Shown: piece by piece, positions 35,307 to 43,349 of the stretch
Numbering within the stretch: the first letter of the stretch is position 1
Layout: the number at the start of each line of letters is the position of its first letter
NCBI GenBank assembly: GCA_041671505.1
Contig: JBAZBK010000019.1
Coordinates: 62,001-126,000, forward strand
Direction: 5' to 3'
Source of the DNA: JACPDH01 sp041671505
Lineage (GTDB): Bacteria; Acidobacteriota; Thermoanaerobaculia; Gp7-AA8
Length of the DNA: 64,000 nucleotides
Program-made: the position numbers and the translations under genes
The notes under the pieces: model-generated
Told to the model about the DNA's origin: nothing
The model's input: the letters and a program-made list of their open reading frames with translations, nothing else
The model's database searches: none

Positions 35307-36290
35307 ATGTCGAACGAGATCGCGGTAGTCACAGGAGCGGGGGGCTTCATCGGAAGCCGCCTTGTCGCGCGGTTGCTCGACGACGGAGTCGACGTCCGGG
35401 CGCTGGTGCATTACGGCGTCGACGGCGGGAACGGCCTGCTCGGCGGCCTGAGCGCGGCGCGCCGCCGGTCCCTCGACGTGCGGGCCGGCGATCTTCGCGA
35501 CGCTGACTGGGTGCGTCGTTCGCTGGTTGGAGCTGGTCGCGTTTTCCACCTCGGCGCGATCGTGAGCATCCCGTATAGCTATCGCAGCCCGCGGGACGTC
35601 ATGGAAACCAACGTCGTGGGAACGCTGAATGTTCTGGAGGCGGCGCGCGATGCCGGCGTACCTCGCGTAATCCAAACCTCCACGAGTGAGGTGTACGGAT
35701 CGGCGCAGGTCACCCCGATGAGCGAGAGTCATCCGCTCTCCGCGCAATCGCCTTACGCCGCCACGAAGATCGCTGCCGACCAGCTCGCGCTCAGCTGGTT
35801 CCGAAGCTTCGAGCTCCCGGTCTCGATCGTGCGTCCGTTCAACACGTACGGCCCGGGCCAGTCGGCGCGCGCCATCATCCCGACGATCATCACCCAGGCG
35901 CTCGCCGGATCGTCGGTGCGGCTCGGTTCGGTCACGCCCACACGCGACTTCAACTACGTCGACGACACGGTGTCGGCGTTCGTCGCCGTGTCCGAGGCCG
36001 CGGCGGCGGTCGGTGAAGTGTTCAACGTCGGCACCGGGGTCGAGACCTCGGTTGGCCGGATCGTCGAACTGGTGAGCGCGTCGCTGGGAAAGGAGCTCAC
36101 CGTCATCACGGACGAGGAGCGGGTACGACCTGCCGGCAGCGAGGTCAATCGCCTGCACGCCGACGCGACGAAACTTCGCCACATCTGCGGATGGGAGCCG
36201 AAGGTACCGGTGGCGGAGGGCATCACCCGCACGGTGGCGTGGATCCGCGAGAACCCGCAGCGGTTCGATCCCGGCAGGTACGCGGTATGA
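35307..36290 (+). CDS. LegB-like NAD-dependent sugar-nucleotide 4,6-dehydratase
   Basis: This 327-residue extended short-chain dehydrogenase has the NAD-binding 'VTGAGGFIGSRLVARLL' at its N-terminus and the catalytic Ser and 'YAATK' (YxxxK) in 'TSTSEVYGS...SPYAATKIAADQLA'. The segments 'IPYSYRSPRDVMETNVVGTL' and 'GPGQSARAIIPTIITQALAG' closely match LegB-type GDP/UDP-GlcNAc 4,6-dehydratases of the legionaminic-acid route. The ATG at 35307 has a GAGGTG ribosome binding site. No neuB-like gene is present, so another end product (for example a 4-amino-6-deoxy sugar) is possible. Confidence 0.8.
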   Translation: MSNEIAVVTGAGGFIGSRLVARLLDDGVDVRALVHYGVDGGNGLLGGLSAARRRSLDVRAGDLRDADWVRRSLVGAGRVFHLGAIVSIPYSYRSPRDVMETNVVGTLNVLEAARDAGVPRVIQTSTSEVYGSAQVTPMSESHPLSAQSPYAATKIAADQLALSWFRSFELPVSIVRPFNTYGPGQSARAIIPTIITQALAGSSVRLGSVTPTRDFNYVDDTVSAFVAVSEAAAAVGEVFNVGTGVETSVGRIVELVSASLGKELTVITDEERVRPAGSEVNRLHADATKLRHICGWEPKVPVAEGITRTVAWIRENPQRFDPGRYAV

Positions 36291-36300
36291 AAGGCCGGCA

Positions 36301-37026
36301 ATGAGGGTTCTCCTTCTCGCGGGCGGTCGGGGACGCCGGCTGGAGCCCTACACCGCCATTCTCCCGAAGCCGCTCGCGCCGATCGGCGAGCTGCCGATCA
36401 TCGAGATCATCGTGAGGCAGCTTCATCGCGACGGCCTAACCGAGGTGGTCGCTTCGATCGGTCACCTCGGCGAGCTGATCGTGGCGTACTTTGCGGCGAG
36501 GCCGCTCCCGCGCGGGCTCTCGCTCACCTTCGTCCGCGAGACCGAGCCGCTCGGAACCGCGGGCCCGCTCTCCCTCGTCGCCAGGCCGGGCGAGTCCCTT
36601 CTCGTGGTGAACGGCGATGTGCTGACCGAGCTGCGATTCGACCAGGTCGTCGCCACCCACGAGCGCGAGAAGCCGGCGATGACGGTCGCGGTGAATCGTC
36701 GCGGGTTGCCGATCGAGTTCGGCGTGGTCGAGGCCGAAGATGGCCGCGTGTCGTCGATACGGGAGAAGCCGGTCATCGAGCACGACTGCTGCATGGGGGT
36801 GAACGTGTACGGCCCGGAGGCGATCGAGATCGCGAGCCGCGGAGGCGCCGTCGACTTTCCCGACGTCGTCAATGAGTTGCTCGGCCGGTCGCTCGCGGTA
36901 CGGACTCATCGCTTCGACGGTTTCTGGTGCGACATCGGGCGCCGCGACGACATGGTGCGCGCGAACGAGGAATTCGAGCGCCGGCGCGACGCGCTGTTGC
37001 CCACAGGCGAGCTGGAGGCGATGTGA
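36301..37026 (+). CDS. Sugar-1-phosphate nucleotidyltransferase
   Basis: This 241-residue GT-A-like nucleotidyltransferase activates a sugar-1-phosphate to an NDP-sugar. It has the signature 'LLLAGGRGRRLEPYTAILPK' with the pyrophosphorylase GxGxRL motif and catalytic Lys, plus 'LVVNGDVLTEL' (metal-binding Asp). It resembles PtmE/HddC-type guanylyltransferases, which would pair with the LegB-like enzyme before it. The nucleotide used cannot be read with certainty. It starts 10 bases after the dehydratase stop. Confidence 0.78.
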   Translation: MRVLLLAGGRGRRLEPYTAILPKPLAPIGELPIIEIIVRQLHRDGLTEVVASIGHLGELIVAYFAARPLPRGLSLTFVRETEPLGTAGPLSLVARPGESLLVVNGDVLTELRFDQVVATHEREKPAMTVAVNRRGLPIEFGVVEAEDGRVSSIREKPVIEHDCCMGVNVYGPEAIEIASRGGAVDFPDVVNELLGRSLAVRTHRFDGFWCDIGRRDDMVRANEEFERRRDALLPTGELEAM

Positions 37027-38207
37027 GGCTGGTCGTCGTGGGACTGTCGCCCAGCATTCACCTGGCGAAGGCGATCTCGATGCTCAGCGGGCTCGACTGG
37101 GACGTTCATGTCGTCGCTGCGGCCGACCTGCCGTGGATCGACGATTTCGACAACTGCACGATTCACCACCGTTCCAGAATGTACGCACCACTCGCGGAGA
37201 CGCGCACGAGGCGGGTCGTGGTGCATCCGCCGCACGTCCCGCCGGGAGGTGACCTGCGCGCCGGCGCGGCCGCGATGCTGGCGGAGCTCATCGACGAACT
37301 GCGCCCCGACATCGTCCACTCGCAGGAGTTCCAGCAAGGCGCCTATCTGACGCTCGAGGCGCGGAGGCGATGCCGCAAGGCGTTCCCGCCATGGATCGTC
37401 TCGAACTGGGGAAGCGACATCTACTTCTACGCTCGAGACGCAGTCGACCGAGCAGTGGTCCGCGAGGTGCTGGCTCACGCAGACGGCTACTGGGCGGAAT
37501 GCGTTCGCGACGTCGCACTGGCGCGCGCCGAGGGCTTCCGTGGGATAACCCTTCCGGTGCTGCCGATCGCCGGCGGCTACGATCTCGCGGCAGTCCGTGC
37601 GCTGCGTGCTCCGGGACCCACGTCGAAGCGAACGGCCATCGCGGTGAAGGGCTACCAGCATCGGCTGGGCAGAGCTCTCAATGCGCTCGACGCCGTCGAC
37701 ATGTGCGGCGACCTTCTCGAGGGGAGGGAACTCATCCTCTACGCGGTCTCAAGCGAGAGCGTGGGCGAGATGGCCAGCCAGATCGCAGCGCTGCACGGCG
37801 CTCGCCTAACCATGATGCCGCGGGTGCCGTACGACGAGATCCTCCGAATGCAGGGGAGAGCCCGGGTCGCGCTCGGCGTGAGCATGAGCGACGGAATCAG
37901 CACCAGCTTTCTCGAGGCGCTGCTGGGCGGCTCCTTCCCGGTGCAATCCTCCACGGGGTGCGCGCGGGAGTGGGTCGTCGACGGCGAAGGTGGTCTCCTC
38001 GTCGATCCGACTGACGTTGCCGCGATCGCACGCTCGCTGCGACGGGCGCTGACCGACGATGCGCTCGTCGATCGCGCAACTCTGGAGAACGACCGGGTGA
38101 TCGAAGCGCGTCTCGATGCGGGGGCGATCCGTGCGGCGACGATCGCGGGCTATCGGAGGGTCGTAGCCGCACGGGCCTCGAATGTCATGACGGGGGCCGA
38201 ATCGTGA
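37023..38207 (+). CDS. Glycosyltransferase, GT4-like
   Basis: This 394-residue GT-B-fold protein has an N-terminal Rossmann segment ('VRLVVVGLSPSIHLAKAIS') and 'IVHSQEFQQGAYLTLEA'. The C-terminal donor-binding region is 'GVSMSDGISTSFLEALLGGS', like the E-x7-E region of GT4 enzymes. It presumably transfers a sugar in building the cluster's glycan. The GTG start at 37023 overlaps the previous stop by four bases (GTGA). Acceptor and donor are unknown. Confidence 0.72.
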   Translation: MRLVVVGLSPSIHLAKAISMLSGLDWDVHVVAAADLPWIDDFDNCTIHHRSRMYAPLAETRTRRVVVHPPHVPPGGDLRAGAAAMLAELIDELRPDIVHSQEFQQGAYLTLEARRRCRKAFPPWIVSNWGSDIYFYARDAVDRAVVREVLAHADGYWAECVRDVALARAEGFRGITLPVLPIAGGYDLAAVRALRAPGPTSKRTAIAVKGYQHRLGRALNALDAVDMCGDLLEGRELILYAVSSESVGEMASQIAALHGARLTMMPRVPYDEILRMQGRARVALGVSMSDGISTSFLEALLGGSFPVQSSTGCAREWVVDGEGGLLVDPTDVAAIARSLRRALTDDALVDRATLENDRVIEARLDAGAIRAATIAGYRRVVAARASNVMTGAES

Positions 38208-39274
38208 ACGCGACCGTCATCGTCATCGGCGACGACTCGCTGGACATCGCACTCTCCTCCGAATCGATCGCGGCGGATCCTTCGCTCGCGGGCGCGGAAG
38301 TGTTTCGTCGGCCGCTGTCAGACCCTCACCCCTGGAGCGCCGCGGCGGGCGAGTCCCTGATCTTTCTCCGCGCTGGCGACCGTCTGCTCCCCGGCGCCGT
38401 AGCGGCGATGTTAGGCGCACTTTCGGACTGCGGGGCCGCGGTCGGCGCGCACAGCCTCGCCGGTCGAGGAGGATGGGGCACCGACGTCGTGCCTCCGGCG
38501 CTCGCCACACTCGCCGACCTTGCCGATGTCGCGGTCGACGTGCCGTTCGAGCTGTCCGCGATCGGCGCACGGCGAAGCGCCCTCCCGGCCTTGCTGACGC
38601 CTTCGCCCGCCGCGCCCGGCGGCGAGGTCGCCCTGCTCTGCGCGCTGTTGGAGCGAGCGCGTTGCCGCACGATCCACGACGTGGTGGCCCAGGTGCGGAT
38701 GCGCCCGGTTCATCACGGTGATCCCGAAGGAGTGCTCGAGCGCCTTCGCGGCGTGCTGCACGGCCCGCTCGGCGCGGACGAAGTCGTGGCATCGCGTGTG
38801 AGGCGGCGCGCGCTCTGTGTTGCGTACCTCGAGTCGCCGCCGACGGTCGCTGAACGGTTCCGGCCCGATGAGTGGTGGTCTCCCGCGGGGCGGAGTCCCG
38901 AACCTGCCCGGTTGCTCGCGATCGTGCGCGACGTGCACTGGGTCGCGGCACGGCTTGCGGAGGTACGCCACGTCGCCGAGGTCGGATTCGACGGAATCGT
39001 CGCCGAGGCTCCCGCCGACGCCGTCTCGGTGCTTCCTCCCGACGTCAACAACATCCTTCTCACGAACGAGTCGCTCCACGCGATGGTCGCCGAGCTGAGC
39101 GCCACCGTACGCTGGTTGCATGACGAGGTTCGTGTCCGCGACGAGTCGCTCGCCGGCACCCGTGTGCGGGGGGTGCCCGTCGAGCAGACGCGCAGCCGCG
39201 AGCTGGTCAGGGAGCTGTTTCGACGCACCAGGCGGCACCTTCGGCGGCTGTCGCCGGAAGGATCTGCGAAATGA
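38204..39274 (+). CDS. Uncharacterised protein with degenerate GT-A-like N-terminus
   Basis: This 356-residue protein is not confidently recognised. Residues 1-170 look like a shortened GT2 fold: 'AAGESLIFLRAGDRLLPGAV' resembles the segment carrying the metal-binding DxD in GT2 enzymes, but the usual aspartates are missing (RAGDR instead). The C-terminal third has a helical stretch around 'NESLHAMVAELSATVRWLHD', a probable coiled coil, and a very basic end. The GTG start overlaps the GT4 stop (GTGA). It may be a scaffold or an inactive partner of the neighbouring GT2 (inference). Confidence 0.6.
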   Translation: MNATVIVIGDDSLDIALSSESIAADPSLAGAEVFRRPLSDPHPWSAAAGESLIFLRAGDRLLPGAVAAMLGALSDCGAAVGAHSLAGRGGWGTDVVPPALATLADLADVAVDVPFELSAIGARRSALPALLTPSPAAPGGEVALLCALLERARCRTIHDVVAQVRMRPVHHGDPEGVLERLRGVLHGPLGADEVVASRVRRRALCVAYLESPPTVAERFRPDEWWSPAGRSPEPARLLAIVRDVHWVAARLAEVRHVAEVGFDGIVAEAPADAVSVLPPDVNNILLTNESLHAMVAELSATVRWLHDEVRVRDESLAGTRVRGVPVEQTRSRELVRELFRRTRRHLRRLSPEGSAK

Positions 39275-40287
39275 CGAACGCGCCTCTCGTGTCGGTGATC
39301 ATCCCGACCTGGAACCGCTGCACCTACCTCGCAGAGACGATCGACAGCGTACTCGCCCAGGATCACCCCGCGGTCGAGGTTATCGTCGTGAACGACGGGT
39401 CGACCGACGCCACGGCTGAGTCGCTCGCGCGATACGAGGGGAAGATCACCGCGATCCACCAGCCTAACAGTGGTCAGGGGGCGGCGGTAAACCGAGGTTT
39501 CGCCGCCGCACGCGGGGAGTACCTCACTCTCGTGAGCGACGACGACCCGCTGCTTTCCGGTGCGTTGTCGCAGCTGGTCGATGCGCTCGAATGTGAACGC
39601 GGCGCCCTCGTGGCCTACCCTGACTGGGCGATCATCGACTCGGAGGGAGCGCGGACCGCCCTGATCACCGGCTTCGAATACTCGCTCGTCGACATGGCCA
39701 GGCACCATCTCTGCTATCCCGGTCCCTGCACATTGTTCCGCCGTGGCGTGCTCGACCTGGTCGGAGGCTGGGACACGAAGTGGCGGTGGGTGGCGGACTT
39801 CGACTTCTGGTTGCGGATCGGACTGCATGGACCGATGGTGCGAGTTCCGAAGGTGCTGGCCACCTGGCGGCGTCACGATGAAGCGGCGACCCGGGCGGCG
39901 CCTCGTCTCGCGATGGCGCGGGAGCAGGTCGCCGTGATCGAGGCGTTCTTCGCGCGGACCGACCTGCCGCCCGAGGTGCGTGCGGTCGAACGGGAAGCCG
40001 TCGCTTCGGCGTGGGCCGTGGCGGCGGTCATTGCGCTGGAAGGGCTCGAGCCTCTCGGCGTGCCGCGCTTCCGGGTGAGCGACCGCCTCTCGCACTACGT
40101 CGAACGGCCGCTTCCGGTGATGCGCACTCGCAACACCGAACAGCTGGCGTCGCGCCTCGAGGAACTCGAGGCGCTGGTGCAGACGCACGCGAACGACCGC
40201 GCCACGATGCGCCGTCACATCGAAGTCCTGGAACGCCACCTTGCCCTCTTCGGCGTCTACCCGGGGGAAGTGAACGTCGATGAGTGA
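39271..40287 (+). CDS. Glycosyltransferase family 2 with C-terminal coiled coil
   Basis: This 338-residue GT-A enzyme has the GT2 N-terminus ('VSVIIPTWNRCTYLAETIDS'), 'VIVVNDGSTDAT', and the metal-binding 'YLTLVSDDDPLLSGAL'. The likely catalytic ED-like motif lies in 'WVADFDFWLRIGL'. The last 60 residues ('LASRLEELEALVQTHANDRA' onward) form a coiled coil, similar in place to that of the preceding protein, so the two may pair (inference). Its start overlaps the previous stop (ATGA). Confidence 0.82.
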   Translation: MTNAPLVSVIIPTWNRCTYLAETIDSVLAQDHPAVEVIVVNDGSTDATAESLARYEGKITAIHQPNSGQGAAVNRGFAAARGEYLTLVSDDDPLLSGALSQLVDALECERGALVAYPDWAIIDSEGARTALITGFEYSLVDMARHHLCYPGPCTLFRRGVLDLVGGWDTKWRWVADFDFWLRIGLHGPMVRVPKVLATWRRHDEAATRAAPRLAMAREQVAVIEAFFARTDLPPEVRAVEREAVASAWAVAAVIALEGLEPLGVPRFRVSDRLSHYVERPLPVMRTRNTEQLASRLEELEALVQTHANDRATMRRHIEVLERHLALFGVYPGEVNVDE

Positions 40288-41161
40288 GCGGCTCCTCGTC
40301 GTCGGCGGAACGGGAATGTTAGGCCACAGGCTCGTGCTGGAGGCCTCGCCCCGGCTCGAAACGTGGTGGACGACCCGTGGAGACGGCGGCGCCGCCCGCA
40401 ACGTTCTCCCCACGAGCCGTTGCCTCGCGCGAATCGACGTCACCGCGCCCGGGCAGCTGGAGAACGCGCTCGATTCCGTCAGGCCGACAGTCGTGGTCAA
40501 CTGCGCCGGCACGGTCAAGCAGCGAGCAGACGTGAGCGCAGGCGAGATGATCCGCGCGAACGCCCTGTTCCCGCACGCGCTGGCGGACGCGTGTGACGCG
40601 ATCGGCGCGCGCCTCGTGCACCTCTCCACTGACTGCGTCTTTTCCGGCTCCGAGGGCGACCGGCCTTACGGCTACGACGAGAACGCGGTTCCCGACGCCG
40701 CCGACCTCTACGGGCGCAGCAAGTTGCTCGGCGAGATCGACCGGCCTGGGCACCTCACGATCCGAACTTCGATGATCGGCCCGGAGCTGTCGCGCCATAC
40801 GGGGCTTCTCGACTGGTTTCTTCGCGCCTCGCCGCCGGTCGCAGGATACCGCCGTGCACGTTTCACGGGACTGACCACGCCCGTGCTGTCGCGTCTGCTC
40901 ATCCGCCTGGCGATCGACCAGCCTCGGCTCGTAGGGGTGTACCACCTCGCCGGCCCCGCGATCGACAAATGCTCGCTGCTTCTGATGCTCCGAAACCGCT
41001 TGCGACCCGGCGTCGACGTTCGTCCCGACGAGACGGTGAGCATCGATCGCAGGCTCGACGGACGCCGTCTTGCCGCCGCGGCCGGAATCGCCGTGCCCTC
41101 GTGGCCCGAAATGATCGACGAGCTCGCAGAGCTCGCCCCGAACGGGAAGGAACTCGAATGA
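40280..41161 (+). CDS. RmlD-like NDP-4-keto-6-deoxy-hexose reductase
   Basis: This 293-residue short-chain dehydrogenase has 'LVVGGTGMLGHRLV' (NAD(P) site), 'VNCAGTVKQRADVSAGEMIR' and the active-site set 'HLSTDCVFSGS...LYGRSKLLGE' (Thr and YxxxK). It belongs to the RmlD family. The position just before CapE-like and WecB-like genes matches sets making UDP-L-RhaNAc/UDP-L-QuiNAc, in which an RmlD homologue reduces the 4-keto group. CapF, the L-FucNAc reductase, has an added cupin domain that is absent here. Confidence 0.78.
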   Translation: MSERLLVVGGTGMLGHRLVLEASPRLETWWTTRGDGGAARNVLPTSRCLARIDVTAPGQLENALDSVRPTVVVNCAGTVKQRADVSAGEMIRANALFPHALADACDAIGARLVHLSTDCVFSGSEGDRPYGYDENAVPDAADLYGRSKLLGEIDRPGHLTIRTSMIGPELSRHTGLLDWFLRASPPVAGYRRARFTGLTTPVLSRLLIRLAIDQPRLVGVYHLAGPAIDKCSLLLMLRNRLRPGVDVRPDETVSIDRRLDGRRLAAAAGIAVPSWPEMIDELAELAPNGKELE

Positions 41162-42216
41162 TCGAAGGGAAACACGTACTCGTAACCGGTGGTACCGGAT
41201 CGCTCGGGCGAACGCTCGTGAAGCGCCTGCTCAGCGGCCGGGAAGGGCTTCCGGCGTCGGTCACCGTCTTCTCGCGTGACGAGGCGAAGCAGGACCAGTT
41301 CCGCCAGGAGCTGATGGGCACAGGCGTGTCGACCGACGAGGTGATCTACAAGGTAGCCCGCGACCGCGTCCGCTTCAGGATAGGGAGCGTCACCGACCGC
41401 TCCTCGCTCGCGGTGGCGATGAGGCCGGCACAGATCGTCTTCCATGCGGCGGCGCTCAAGCAGGTGCCGAGCTGTGAGTACCAGCCGGTGGAAGCGGTGC
41501 GGACCAACATCGACGGCGCGGCCAACGTCATCGACATCATCGCCGCCGAGCGGCTCGCGGTGGAGGTCGTCGTCGGAGTCTCCACCGACAAGGCGTGCAA
41601 GCCGGTGAACGTAATGGGGATGACGAAAGCGATCCAGGAGCGCGTATTCGTCGAAGCGAACCTTCGCGTTCCCGGCACCCGCTTCGTGCTCGCGCGCTAC
41701 GGGAACGTGCTCGCCTCGCGCGGCTCCGTGATTCCGCTGTTTCACCAGCAGATCGCCGCGGGCGGACCGCTCACCATCACGACTCCGCTCATGACCCGTT
41801 TCTTCATGAGCCTCGAGCAGGCGGTCGACACGGTGCTCGAGGCGATGCGCCACGCCGCTCCGGGCGAAATCGTCATTCCACGCGTCCCGTCGGCGCTCCT
41901 GGTCGACGTGGCGGCCGCGCTCATCGGCGATCGGCCGGTCGAGGTGCGCACGATCGGCATCCGTCCCGGCGAGAAGGTGCATGAAGCTCTCGTGTCCGAA
42001 GAAGAGGCGTCCCGCACGCTCATCCGGGGCAACTACCTCGTGATCTGTCCGATGCTGCCGCAGCTTCTGCGGGGAGAAGGGACGCCGTGGGAAGGGGGCG
42101 AGTACGCGTCATCGACCGATCTTCTGGACGTCGACGGCGTGCGCCGAATGCTCGAAACGAACCGGCTCCGGATCGAGGACCTGCCGTTCAGCCGCGCCGA
42201 GGAGCTGCTCCGATGA
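41158..42216 (+). CDS. UDP-GlcNAc 4,6-dehydratase/5-epimerase, CapE/WbjB type
   Basis: This 352-residue short-chain dehydrogenase starts 'IEGKHVLVTGGTGSLGRTLV'. Its active-site segment 'GVSTDKACKPVNVMGMTKAI' has Met in place of the usual Tyr before the catalytic Lys, as in CapE/WbjB and unlike PseB/FlaA1. The enzyme is expected to turn UDP-GlcNAc into a 4-keto-6-deoxy L-hexosamine. The ATG at 41158 overlaps the preceding stop (ATGA); the open frame upstream is only the shadow of the reductase gene. Confidence 0.85.
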   Translation: MIEGKHVLVTGGTGSLGRTLVKRLLSGREGLPASVTVFSRDEAKQDQFRQELMGTGVSTDEVIYKVARDRVRFRIGSVTDRSSLAVAMRPAQIVFHAAALKQVPSCEYQPVEAVRTNIDGAANVIDIIAAERLAVEVVVGVSTDKACKPVNVMGMTKAIQERVFVEANLRVPGTRFVLARYGNVLASRGSVIPLFHQQIAAGGPLTITTPLMTRFFMSLEQAVDTVLEAMRHAAPGEIVIPRVPSALLVDVAAALIGDRPVEVRTIGIRPGEKVHEALVSEEEASRTLIRGNYLVICPMLPQLLRGEGTPWEGGEYASSTDLLDVDGVRRMLETNRLRIEDLPFSRAEELLR

Positions 42217-43295
42217 AGATCATGACGGTGCTCGGCACGCGGCCCGAGATCATCCGCCTTTCAATTCTCATCGAGCGGCTCGACCTGGCCGTCGATCACG
42301 TTCTCGTCCACACCGATCAGAACAGCGACCCGATGCTCTCCCGGCAGTTTTTCGAGGAGTTAGGCGTGCGCGCCCCTGACCATCACCTTGGGCTCGCGCC
42401 CGCCTCGCTCGGTCACCGGATCGGGCAAGTGCTCGCCGGCGTCGACGACCTCCTGCGGACCGAGTCACCCGACCGGCTCGTTCTGCTCGGCGACACCGAC
42501 AGCGCGCTCTGCGCACTCGTGGCGAAACGGTCGGGCATTCCTGTGGTTCACCTCGAGGCCGGCAACCGCTGCTTCGACGATCGGGTTCCCGAGGAGGTCA
42601 ATCGCAGGGTCATCGACCATTGCAGCGACCTGCTGCTTCCCTACACGGCTCGAAGCCGCGAGCATCTGATCGCGGAGGGGATTCCGTCGAGCCGGATCGT
42701 CGTGCTCGGCAATCCGATCAACGAGGTGATGCTGCGTCACGCCGGCCGCCGGAACGCAAGCGACGTGCTCGAGCGGCTCGGGCTCGAGAGAGGCGGATAC
42801 GCGATCGTCACCGCGCATCGCCAGGAGAACGTCGACGATCCCGAACGGCTGCGATCGATAGGGCGAGCCCTCGCCGTGGTATCGGAGCAACTGCGCATCC
42901 CCGTGGTCGTCAGCGTTCACCCGCGCACGCGCGACCGTCTCTCTCGCGAAGGAGTTTCGTGGGATACCGCGGCCGTGCGCACCTGCCCTCCACTAGGTTT
43001 CAGCGACTTCGTCGCGCTCGAGGAGCATGCCCGGCTCGCGCTTACCGACAGCGGCACGGTGCAGGAGGAGTGCTGCATCCTCGGCGTGCCGGCCGTGACG
43101 ATCCGCGACACCACCGAGCGACCCGAGACGGTCGAGTGCGGGAGCAACATCGTCTGCGGGGTCGAACCCGACGATGTTCTCGAAGCGTCGTTGAGGCAGG
43201 TCGGGCGTTCGGGCTGGACGGTACCGCCCGAATACCTGGCTACGGACGTGAGCGCGAAAGCCGCGGCGCTGGCGACCGGTCCGCTCGAATTCTGA
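42213..43295 (+). CDS. UDP-N-acetylhexosamine 2-epimerase, WecB/CapG type
   Basis: This 360-residue non-hydrolysing 2-epimerase has 'KIMTVLGTRPEIIRLSILIE', 'VVHLEAGNRCFDDRVPEEVN', 'VTAHRQENV' and 'LTDSGTVQEECCILGVPAVT', all conserved in WecB. Its place after the CapE-like and RmlD-like genes fits the third step, C2 epimerisation to UDP-L-QuiNAc or UDP-L-FucNAc. The ATG at 42213 overlaps the CapE-like stop (ATGA). The chain of overlaps from 37023 to 43295 implies one transcript. Confidence 0.87.
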   Translation: MKIMTVLGTRPEIIRLSILIERLDLAVDHVLVHTDQNSDPMLSRQFFEELGVRAPDHHLGLAPASLGHRIGQVLAGVDDLLRTESPDRLVLLGDTDSALCALVAKRSGIPVVHLEAGNRCFDDRVPEEVNRRVIDHCSDLLLPYTARSREHLIAEGIPSSRIVVLGNPINEVMLRHAGRRNASDVLERLGLERGGYAIVTAHRQENVDDPERLRSIGRALAVVSEQLRIPVVVSVHPRTRDRLSREGVSWDTAAVRTCPPLGFSDFVALEEHARLALTDSGTVQEECCILGVPAVTIRDTTERPETVECGSNIVCGVEPDDVLEASLRQVGRSGWTVPPEYLATDVSAKAAALATGPLEF

Positions 43296-43304
43296 AGCTT
43301 CGCC

Positions 43305-43340
43305 CCGGCTGTCGGTCTCGTCGCGGCGACTGGCAGCCGG
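43305..43340 (+). terminator. Weak hairpin after the glycan cluster
   Basis: CCGGCTG (43305-43311) pairs with CAGCCGG (43334-43340) just past the 2-epimerase stop. There is no T-tract, so termination may be partial. Confidence 0.35.
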
Positions 43341-43349
43341 AAATCAGCT

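Noticed and set aside
40969..41157. N-terminal extension of the CapE-like protein
   Set aside because: The open frame upstream lies inside the RmlD-like gene; the ATG at 41158 gives the conserved Rossmann start and an ATGA overlap.
34923..43340. Glycan cluster as a genomic island inserted at tRNA-Asn
   Set aside because: No integrase, no direct repeat of the tRNA 3' end was seen downstream, and base composition looks like the surroundings.
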